DNA of 5,125 bases. It comes from Patescibacteria group bacterium (lineage in GTDB: Bacteria > Patescibacteriota > Minisyncoccia > Phycocordibacterales > JAGLOS01). Under the pieces are notes generated by a model, which did not search any database, had not been told where the DNA came from, and saw only the letters and a list, made by a program, of their open reading frames with translations. The stretch spans positions 1 through 5,125 of the forward strand of contig JAHIYV010000141.1 of NCBI GenBank assembly GCA_018814635.1, read 5' to 3'. Position numbers and translations under genes: made by a program. This document shows, in pieces, positions 1 through 4,807 of the stretch. Position 1 is the first letter of the stretch; every line of letters starts with the position of its first letter.

Positions 1-5
1 AAGTA

Positions 6-34
6 TTGACTTTTGGGTTATATTATGCTAATGT
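6..34 (+). promoter_or_regulatory. Putative promoter of the five-gene operon
   Basis: A -35-like TTGACT (6-11) is followed after 17 nt by TAATGT (29-34), which is preceded by TGC (26-28) as in an extended -10 element. The -35 matches the sigma-70 type consensus at five of six positions. The -10 is weak at three of six, so the TG extension matters for the call. Transcription would begin near position 41, just before the boxA-like element and about 48 nt before the first start codon. No other promoter as good is seen between the genes, which fits a single transcript. This is a pattern match only. Confidence 0.4.
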
Positions 35-41
35 AAACTAG

Positions 42-57
42 TGCTCTTTGACAATTC
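42..57 (+). promoter_or_regulatory. boxA-like antitermination element in the operon leader
   Basis: The stretch GCTCTTTGACA (43-53) differs at one base from the boxA core GCTCTTTAACA of ribosomal RNA leaders, which as RNA binds NusB-S10 and makes RNA polymerase resistant to termination. It lies at the expected 5' end of the transcript and before a long operon. The same bases contain a perfect TTGACA (48-53) that could instead be a -35 box, but no -10 lies at 16-18 nt from it (TATTAT at 65-70 is only 11 nt away), which favours the boxA reading. Function is inferred from similarity alone. Confidence 0.35.
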
Positions 58-88
58 AATTACATATTATAAAGGAGGAGAAGCGACC

Positions 89-829
89 ATGAAAATAGCT
101 ATAATAAGCGACATTCACGGAAATTTGGAAGCGTTGGAAAAAGTGGCCGAAGATATAAAAAATCTCGGCATAACCTTGGTTATTTGTTTGGGGGATATTG
201 TTGGATATGGTCCGTATCCCGCGGAATGTTTGACACGTGTGCAAAGTTTGGCAACAGTAATCCTTAGGGGTAATCATGAGCAGGCAGTAACAGACACTAT
301 CGAAGAAGCTCGGGAGGCGATGAAAGATCTTGCATTCCATGCAATAGAGTTCACGCGTACTAAGCTAAGCACTAGCGAAATTGCTTATCTTAATTCCTTG
401 TCACCTTCGCAGGTTTTATCAGAAATTAATCTGACCATTGCGCACGGATCAGCCGTGCCAGATAGGGGGTGGACGTACGTCGAAAAAGAAGGACTAATAA
501 AACAAGAATTGAAAAACAGTGCTACGCGCATTTGTGTTTTGGGGCATACGCATGTCCCCTTGGTTTATGGAAGTGCGCACGGATTGTATAAGTATCTGCC
601 TGATCCGCTAATTCTCGGTGGTGATGAAAAGTTTATCATCAACGTCGGGAGTGTTGGCCAGCCAAGAGATGGAGACTGCCGTGCTTCATATGGAGTGTTG
701 AAAATTGAAAATGACGCGACTTCTTTTTCGTTGCGTAGAGTATTCTACAATATTCAAAAGACGGAGGATGCAATGCGGGCAGTAATGCTTGATCCAATTT
801 TGTATGAACGCTTATACTGCGGAGAATAA
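89..829 (+). CDS. Calcineurin-like metallophosphoesterase
   Basis: This 246-residue cytosolic protein belongs to the calcineurin-like metallophosphoesterase superfamily (YfcE/MJ0936-like), which uses two metal ions to hydrolyse phosphomono- or diesters. All metal-site motifs are present in order: D8-x-H10 in SDIHGN, G35-D36 in GDIVGYGP, G61-N62-H63-E in RGNHEQ, H119 in IAHGS, and G152-H153-T-H155. The family's late block GSVGQPRDGD (187-196) is also intact. Length is usual for the family and no signal peptide or membrane segment is seen. The ATG at 89 is chosen over the in-frame one at 41 because AAAGGAGGAG (71-80) sits 8 nt before it and the homology begins there. It opens the operon, 90 nt before the kinase start. 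The superfamily includes protein phosphatases and nucleotide hydrolases, so it could reverse the kinase's action, but the substrate cannot be read from sequence. Confidence 0.93.
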   Translation: MKIAIISDIHGNLEALEKVAEDIKNLGITLVICLGDIVGYGPYPAECLTRVQSLATVILRGNHEQAVTDTIEEAREAMKDLAFHAIEFTRTKLSTSEIAYLNSLSPSQVLSEINLTIAHGSAVPDRGWTYVEKEGLIKQELKNSATRICVLGHTHVPLVYGSAHGLYKYLPDPLILGGDEKFIINVGSVGQPRDGDCRASYGVLKIENDATSFSLRRVFYNIQKTEDAMRAVMLDPILYERLYCGE

Positions 830-847
830 GAAAGGAGGTGTATCGCA

Positions 848-901
848 ATGGCTAAGAAAAGAATCGGAAACTACCACATTCTCAAACAGATAGGAGAATA
901 A
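848..901 (+). pseudogene. 17-codon mini-ORF, aborted copy of the kinase start
   Basis: The first copy of the duplication keeps the full kinase initiation site: AAAGGAGGTG (831-840), a 7-nt spacer and ATG at 848. It encodes MAKKRIGNYHILKQIGE and then meets TAA (899-901), the former phosphoesterase stop brought in by the duplication. It is in effect a fusion of the kinase beginning to the phosphoesterase end. Since the SD is as good as the real one, ribosomes should start here. The stop lies one base before the SD of the true kinase gene (903-912), so translation of the mini-ORF could couple to or interfere with kinase initiation 18 nt downstream. It may be a neutral by-product or act as a leader peptide. 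The peptide has no recognisable function of its own. Confidence 0.6.
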
Positions 902-902
902 G

Positions 903-912
903 AAAGGAGGTG
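903..912 (+). promoter_or_regulatory. Strong ribosome binding site that sets the kinase start
   Basis: AAAGGAGGTG is complementary over ten bases to the usual 3' end of bacterial 16S rRNA and stands 7 nt before the ATG at 920. It is the second copy of an identical site at 831-840 that serves the mini-ORF. The full kinase reading frame opens only from 920, because an in-frame TAA at 899-901 blocks any start at 848. Confidence 0.85.
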
Positions 913-919
913 TATTGCA

Positions 920-1714
920 ATGGCTAAGAAAAGAATCGGAAACTACCACATTCTCAAACAGATAGGAGAAGGAGGATTTGCCTACACGTATTTGGCCGAG
1001 CATTGTATTCTGAAACAGCCGGCTTGCATTAAGCAGAACATTAGTCTCTCTGAGAAAGACAAAGAAATGCTTATTCAGGAGGCGAAGTTGCTCTGGGAAA
1101 TTCATCACCATTCATTGCCGTCGCTACGCGACATGATTCAGTTAGACGATGGCAGTCTTGCGATGGTAATGAGTTTTATTCCGGGCAAGGATTTGTTTAA
1201 GATTAAGACGGAGGATTATCCGGAGGGTATTGACCCGGAACATGTTTGCTGGATAACCCAGCGCATTCTCGGGGCCTTTCGATATCTCCATTTTCACGGG
1301 ATTATCCATGGCGATGTAAAGCCACAGAACAAAATCATTCAACCAAAACAGCACAACGCAGTACTGGTAGACTACGGGCTTTCGACTGCATTCCCAGGGC
1401 GTTTTACAAAATGTCCAGGGTGCACGCCAGCTTTTGCTGCTCCGGAACAGCTCGAAGGGAAGCCTCCGATTCCTGAAACGGATATCTACGGCCTTGGGGC
1501 AAGCATGATTTTTGTGCTTGGAGGAAACATCGGCGCATTAACCATGCCAGCCAGAGTGCCGGAAAGGTTACAGAAGTTTTTCTTGCAAATGGTAAAGCAC
1601 GATCCCCTGAAGAGGCCTAACGATGCGGTTGCTTTGGCGGATGAACTCGGTAATATAAGGGAGGAGATTTTCGGAAGAAGATCGAGTAGCAGAGATCTAA
1701 CCATAACAGACTAA
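920..1714 (+). CDS. Hanks-type serine/threonine protein kinase, cytosolic
   Basis: The 264-residue protein is essentially a lone eukaryotic-like kinase domain that phosphorylates Ser/Thr of protein partners with ATP. Visible motifs are the glycine-rich loop IGEGGFAYTYLAEH (15-28), the ATP lysine K38 in ACIK with probable partner E54, the catalytic loop HGDVKPQN (130-137) with D132, K134 and N137, the metal-binding D151 in DYG, the APE motif at 174-176, D188 in TDIYGLG, and R232 in LKRP. All catalytic residues are kept, so activity is expected. The HRD arginine is replaced by glycine, which implies an active loop not controlled by the common RD-type activation-segment phosphorylation. No transmembrane or sensor domain exists, and the tail RRSSSRD (253-259) may be an autophosphorylation site. 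The vWA gene follows after 14 nt, as in kinase-vWA pairs of the TerY-P type. The substrate is unknown, but the Ser/Arg-rich vWA protein is the obvious candidate. Confidence 0.95.
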   Translation: MAKKRIGNYHILKQIGEGGFAYTYLAEHCILKQPACIKQNISLSEKDKEMLIQEAKLLWEIHHHSLPSLRDMIQLDDGSLAMVMSFIPGKDLFKIKTEDYPEGIDPEHVCWITQRILGAFRYLHFHGIIHGDVKPQNKIIQPKQHNAVLVDYGLSTAFPGRFTKCPGCTPAFAAPEQLEGKPPIPETDIYGLGASMIFVLGGNIGALTMPARVPERLQKFFLQMVKHDPLKRPNDAVALADELGNIREEIFGRRSSSRDLTITD

Positions 1715-1728
1715 AAAGGAGGAATACC

Positions 1729-2754
1729 ATGGCTTACAGTTGGGAAGAAGAAAGAAAAGGCGGCGGAATGTCATCTACGGGAGGTGCGGGATTCGAATCG
1801 GCGCGAGAAGTTTATCGTCGTCCGAAACCCACTTCATCAGTGCCGGCATCTCGTACCAGAAGCGAATCGGCCGGAGGCAGATCGAGAAGCGAAGGAAGCA
1901 GTTCTTCTGGGTCGCGGCGTACGAAGCCGAGGCCTGGAGCAACCCCGCGTCCGATCGGACTCACAATCTCTACGGATAGCACGCATCCGGTCGGCGTCAT
2001 TTGCGATCACACCGGATCCATGGGGGAATGGCCGGAAATTATCCGCGAAAAGATGGCTTTGCTCGGCAAGGAAGTCGAGCGGTATGCGCCGAAGTATGCG
2101 ATCAGTTTCGCATTCGTCGGTGATACCAGATGTGATTCTCATGGACTGCAGATTCGTGAATTTGCAAATGGTCCGGCGCTTGATGAGCATCTTGGTTTGT
2201 TGTTTGCCGAAGGCGGCGGTGGAGACACCGAAGAGTCTTATGGCGTAGCTGCGTATTACTATTTGACGCACTGCAACATTCCGAATGCCATTAGGCCGAT
2301 TCTCATGTTCATCCTCGATGCACCCGATCATGGAGACGTTCGCCCCGGCGAAGTCAAAGCGTATATCGGCGATGTGATCAATGAGCCGATGAGCACCAAA
2401 GAGGTGTTCAAACAGCTCATGGAGAAGTTTCGCGTTTACATCATTTCTGTTCGTGGCGCATACCGTGATCATTGGGTTCCCATTGTCGGAGAACAGCATT
2501 TCATTCCGATTGAGAAAGCCCGTGACATCGTCGAAGTTCTTATTGGCATAGTTGCTGGGGAGCTCGGCGAGTTTAAGGATTTCGAAATGCGTTCGTCTGC
2601 ACGGCATTCTGATAAGCCTGATCGCGTTTCACGCGTAGGCAAGTCGCTCCGTTCGGTAAGGAAGACGTCGGAGAAAATGAGCTCAGGCAAGGGAGTCAGA
2701 GCGGATGGTGAAGAGTCCGGCGAAAAATTAATGAAGAGCAAAAAGCTCATCTAG
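1729..2754 (+). CDS. vWA domain protein with Ser/Arg-rich disordered ends (TerY-like)
   Basis: The 341-residue protein has three parts. Residues 1-76 are low-complexity, rich in Ser, Arg and Gly (SRTRSESAGGRSRSEGSSSS, 41-60) and very likely disordered. Residues about 77-285 form a von Willebrand factor A domain with a complete metal-ion-dependent adhesion site: D93-x-T95-x-S97 in CDHTGSM, T167 in GGGGDTEES and D197 in FILDAPD. Thr replaces the first Ser of DxSxS, as in many bacterial members. Residues 286-341 are a basic Ser/Lys-rich tail. There is no signal peptide or membrane helix, so it acts in the cytosol, probably as a metal-dependent protein-binding scaffold. ATG 1729 is supported by AGGAGG (1717-1722), 6 nt upstream. 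It sits between the kinase and the PK-like gene. The Ser-rich ends are plausible kinase targets. TerY-like is a functional analogy; I could not verify orthology. Confidence 0.88.
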   Translation: MAYSWEEERKGGGMSSTGGAGFESAREVYRRPKPTSSVPASRTRSESAGGRSRSEGSSSSGSRRTKPRPGATPRPIGLTISTDSTHPVGVICDHTGSMGEWPEIIREKMALLGKEVERYAPKYAISFAFVGDTRCDSHGLQIREFANGPALDEHLGLLFAEGGGGDTEESYGVAAYYYLTHCNIPNAIRPILMFILDAPDHGDVRPGEVKAYIGDVINEPMSTKEVFKQLMEKFRVYIISVRGAYRDHWVPIVGEQHFIPIEKARDIVEVLIGIVAGELGEFKDFEMRSSARHSDKPDRVSRVGKSLRSVRKTSEKMSSGKGVRADGEESGEKLMKSKKLI

Positions 2755-2759
2755 CGAAA

Positions 2760-2807
2760 CTGAGAGGAGGAATCAATGAAAGCAATAACAACGGTTCATC
2801 CTCTCAG
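2760..2807 (+). promoter_or_regulatory. Inverted repeat that can sequester the SD of the PK-like gene
   Basis: CTGAGAGGA (2760-2768) is perfectly complementary to TCCTCTCAG (2799-2807), giving a 9-bp stem with a 30-nt loop. The left arm overlaps four bases of AGGAGG (2765-2770), the ribosome site of the PK-like gene, and the loop contains its ATG (2776). In the mRNA this hairpin would hide the site unless opened, for example by ribosomes finishing the vWA gene at 2754 (translational coupling) or by a ligand or protein. No T-run follows, so it is not a terminator. Confidence 0.5.
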
Positions 2808-3789
2808 CCCTTTTCTGGCTGACATTATCGGGCACCCGATCATTACTGGAGTCCGTATCAATACTGTCATGCCCATGAGAAGACCGCTGGAGGAAGGACT
2901 TTCGAGAATCAAAAAGGCTGCTGGCGGTAAGGACATCTGGATAGATCTCAAGTGCCGTCAGATACGTACGTCGCACGGTTTTTTCTTCGATGCTCCCGAG
3001 CACCCAAGGAAGATCGTAGTCGGCGACACTACTTACGAGCTTGACCATTCGAAGCCTCGGACGCACGGCGTGGTAAAAACTCCCCCTTGGGCGGAGTTGA
3101 CAATCACGCACAAAATCAAGCTGGATTTGTCCAAAGGTCCGATCAAATGCTACCTGCAAGACGGTTACGACTCCGCGTTTATCGCCGACATTATCGATGG
3201 CAACCGCCTCATAATGCTTGACGGTCCCAAACGCGTTGTCGGAGGTGGAGAGTCGATCAATATTCTCGATCCAAGTTTGGAAATCGACGGCTATTTAACC
3301 GAAACCGATCTCGAATTCGTAGCTGCCGCAAAGAAGGTCGGCATTCACACCTACATGCTTTCCTACGTCGAACAAGACGAGGATATAGCGGCCTTGCTGG
3401 CGCTTGATCCTGATGCGAAGATACTGGCAAAGATAGAATCGCAGAAGGGTATTGCATGGACGGTTGAATCGTTTCCGAAGAAATATGCGGCCAATCCGAA
3501 CGTGTCGCTCATGGCTGCGCGAGGGGATCTGTATGTAGAAGTAGGAATCGAGCGCCCGGATTTAATTATCGGCGCGCTGAAGAAGATTATCAAGGCAGAT
3601 GCGAAGGCCGTATTGGCTTCGCGAATTCTGACTTCGCTCCGACAAGGACCGAGGCCGACTTGCAGCGACATCACCGATATCGAATGCATGAGGCTCATGG
3701 GCTATAAAACGCTCATGGTCGGTGATGACATCTGTTTTGACAAGGGTCCGCTAATGCTGGCTCTCGACATTCTCAAGGCAATCGGCTAA
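2776..3789 (+). CDS. Pyruvate-kinase-like protein, short form without the C-terminal domain
   Basis: This 337-residue protein follows pyruvate kinase along its length but ends after the barrel, lacking the C-terminal allosteric domain (pyruvate kinases are usually about 470 residues or more). Matches are VRINT (26-30) for VRLNFS, IDLKCRQIRTSHG (56-68) for LDTKGPEIRTG, a B-domain remnant at about 115-172, LTETD (174-178) for LTEKD, AKIES (218-222) for IKIEN, AARGDLYVEVG (247-257) for the metal-binding ARGDLGVEIP, and LASRILTSLRQGPRPTCSDITDI (280-302) for ATQMLDSM-NPRPTRAEVSDV. Phosphate and metal ligands R27, N29, D57, K219, E221, R249 and D251 are kept. The usual Ser of RxNxS is V31, and the catalytic Thr is S282. 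It probably performs phosphoenolpyruvate/enolate or phosphoryl-transfer chemistry on another substrate, not glycolysis. The radical SAM gene begins 9 nt after its stop. A related barrel family (HpcH/HpaI type) is the main alternative. Confidence 0.85.
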   Translation: MKAITTVHPLSPFLADIIGHPIITGVRINTVMPMRRPLEEGLSRIKKAAGGKDIWIDLKCRQIRTSHGFFFDAPEHPRKIVVGDTTYELDHSKPRTHGVVKTPPWAELTITHKIKLDLSKGPIKCYLQDGYDSAFIADIIDGNRLIMLDGPKRVVGGGESINILDPSLEIDGYLTETDLEFVAAAKKVGIHTYMLSYVEQDEDIAALLALDPDAKILAKIESQKGIAWTVESFPKKYAANPNVSLMAARGDLYVEVGIERPDLIIGALKKIIKADAKAVLASRILTSLRQGPRPTCSDITDIECMRLMGYKTLMVGDDICFDKGPLMLALDILKAIG

Positions 3790-3798
3790 GGAGGATTT

Positions 3799-4611
3799 AT
3801 GAAACGCTTATCGCTGGAATCGCAGATCAGCATAAAAGGCGGGACGGGATACTTTCTAAGGACAGCGGATAATCTCCGCATCCTTTCCGCAGACACGCTG
3901 CTTTGCGAAACCAGCGGAGCGACGCGGAAGATCGGGATTTCTGTTTCGTCCGGGTGCCGGGTTGGGTGTAGGTATTGCTTCACGAACAAGTATTCTTGCT
4001 ATCGGCAGTTATCACAGAGAGAACTGTGCGAGCAGGTAAGCTTCGTTCTTGAACGCAATCCTACTTTTGAATCCAGCTCGGCACTCAAAGTTTCACTCAA
4101 ACAGATGGGTGACCCAGCACTCAATTCTCGGCAGGTATTGGCGGCGCTTCGATTGTTTGCCGGCGATTATCCTGACGCGATGCTGGTTGTTTCCACATCG
4201 GCACCGAAAATCGAAGCAGGTTTTTTCGAGGGACTGCAGAAACTTCAAGACAGTGGTGCAAACATCCGTCTGCAGTTTTCATGCCACACAACATCTGATG
4301 CCGAGCGAGGTTTTCTGAGTCACAAGATTCCGATGATGAGCTTGGCTGAAATAGGGGTAGTGGCAAACCGATGGAATGGCCAACGAGTGACGCTGAATTT
4401 TGTAGTCTTCGAAGGCTATTCTTATGACGTCGAGGTGCTTGAAAAGCACTTTAATCCCGACAAAGTGTTGATCAAGATCAATTACATCGACCGGAATACG
4501 CAAACGGAGAAGAATGAATTCCGCGATGTGGTTGCATCACAAAAACATGCCTTTGTTGAATCGTTGCAAAGAGCCGGATATAAACTGGCTCATAGAAAAT
4601 TGTTCGCTTAG
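3799..4611 (+). CDS. Radical SAM protein, RlmN/Cfr-like core of unknown function
   Basis: The 270-residue protein carries the cluster motif C53-x3-C57-x2-C60 in SGCRVGCRYCF, which holds a [4Fe-4S] cluster used to split S-adenosylmethionine. Downstream blocks follow the order of RlmN/Cfr: KQMGDPALN (101-109) for GMGEPLLN, a strand at VVSTSAP (130-136), RLQFSCHTTSDAERGF (157-172) for LALSLHAPNDEIR, IPMMSLAEI (177-185), VTLNFVVFEG (197-206) and KINYIDRNT (226-234) for KINLIPWNP. RlmN methylates 23S rRNA and tRNA and needs two further cysteines. This protein is about 100 residues shorter, lacks the N-terminal RNA-binding part and has no cysteine after C162, so the C-terminal methyl-carrier cysteine is absent. 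It is therefore unlikely to methylate by the RlmN mechanism. SD AAGGAGG (3788-3794) overlaps the preceding stop codon, so the two genes are tightly coupled. A substrate linked to the PK-like enzyme is plausible but unproven. Confidence 0.87.
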   Translation: MKRLSLESQISIKGGTGYFLRTADNLRILSADTLLCETSGATRKIGISVSSGCRVGCRYCFTNKYSCYRQLSQRELCEQVSFVLERNPTFESSSALKVSLKQMGDPALNSRQVLAALRLFAGDYPDAMLVVSTSAPKIEAGFFEGLQKLQDSGANIRLQFSCHTTSDAERGFLSHKIPMMSLAEIGVVANRWNGQRVTLNFVVFEGYSYDVEVLEKHFNPDKVLIKINYIDRNTQTEKNEFRDVVASQKHAFVESLQRAGYKLAHRKLFA

Positions 4612-4624
4612 AAAATTGTTCGCT
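4593..4624 (+). repeat. Perfect 16-bp tandem duplication at the end of the radical SAM gene
   Basis: TAGAAAATTGTTCGCT occurs at 4593-4608 and again at 4609-4624 with no mismatch. The second copy begins with TAG, and that TAG (4609-4611) is the stop codon of the radical SAM gene. With a single copy the frame would run on for 25 codons, through the terminator, to TGA at 4700-4702. The duplication therefore sets the present C-terminus. Confidence 0.95.
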
Positions 4625-4630
4625 CATTTC

Positions 4631-4663
4631 AAGACCCAATCCACCAAGGTGCGGGTCTTTTTT
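4631..4663 (+). terminator. Rho-independent terminator closing the operon
   Basis: AAGACCC (4631-4637) pairs with GGGTCTT (4653-4659), with a possible short inner CAC/GTG pairing (4642-4644 with 4649-4651), and is followed by a run of T (TTTTTT, 4658-4663, then ATTTAT). It starts 19 nt after the radical SAM stop codon and ends the five-gene transcript. Confidence 0.9.
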
Positions 4664-4757
4664 ATTTATCATCAAATTATCTTAAATAATAATATATTTT
4701 GAGAAGACTCTTAGATTAAACTCTGAACCTGGAAGGGGACCCCACACAAAAGTGTGT

Positions 4758-4786
4758 CTGACATGGTAAAATAAAATTATTATAAG
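4758..4786 (+). promoter_or_regulatory. Putative promoter of the transposase gene
   Basis: CTGACA (4758-4763) and TATAAG (4781-4786) are separated by 17 nt and each match the sigma-70 type consensus at five of six positions. The -35 lies at the inner edge of the presumed terminal repeat, a common arrangement in insertion sequences. Transcription would start near 4793, about 15 nt before the transposase ATG. Confidence 0.5.
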
Positions 4787-4807
4787 TTAGTTAATAAATA
4801 AAAAACT

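Larger units (their letters stand above)
821..970 (+). repeat. 72-bp tandem duplication at the phosphoesterase-kinase junction
   Basis: Copy 1 is 821-892 and copy 2 is 893-964, followed by the first six bases of a third unit (GGAGAA, 965-970). The copies differ at one base (C844 against T916). Each unit contains the last codons and stop of the phosphoesterase gene, a perfect SD and the first 15 codons of the kinase. GGAGAA ends the phosphoesterase gene (Gly-Glu before the stop) and also encodes Gly-Glu in the kinase glycine-rich loop, so slippage or recombination between these 6-bp repeats explains both borders. The single difference suggests a recent event. Neither flanking gene is damaged. 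Confidence 0.97.

Noticed and set aside
48..70. Second promoter with perfect TTGACA at 48-53
   Set aside because: The nearest -10-like sequences (TATTAT 65-70, TATAAA 68-73) are only 11 and 14 nt away, too close for a normal promoter. The bases fit boxA better.
41..88. N-terminal extension of the phosphoesterase from ATG 41
   Set aside because: The extension would translate through the SD at 71-80 and adds 16 residues before the conserved first strand. It also overlaps the boxA-like element.
812..1111. Minus-strand frame of 99 codons with an internal protein repeat
   Set aside because: The repeat is only the antisense reading of the 72-bp DNA duplication, and the frame overlaps the kinase start on the other strand.
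1784..2248. Alternative + strand frame of 154 codons inside the vWA gene
   Set aside because: It has no SD, is Arg-rich and lacks any domain. The overlapping frame holds the complete vWA metal site.
1837..2607. Long open frame of 256 codons on the - strand opposite the vWA gene
   Set aside because: It has no SD, its product is Arg/Cys/His-rich with no recognisable domain, and it mirrors the codon structure of the strongly supported vWA gene.
2776..3789. Annotation as housekeeping pyruvate kinase (pyk)
   Set aside because: The length is only 337 residues, the C-terminal domain is missing, two conserved active-site positions differ, and the neighbours are not glycolytic.
3799..4611. Annotation of the radical SAM gene as rlmN or cfr
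   Set aside because: The N-terminal region and the C-terminal methyl-carrier cysteine required by those enzymes are absent, so only a distant relationship is claimed.
4514..4702. Small + strand frame running past the radical SAM stop
   Set aside because: It overlaps the radical SAM gene out of frame, has no SD and reads through the terminator. It is the shifted frame left by the 16-bp duplication.
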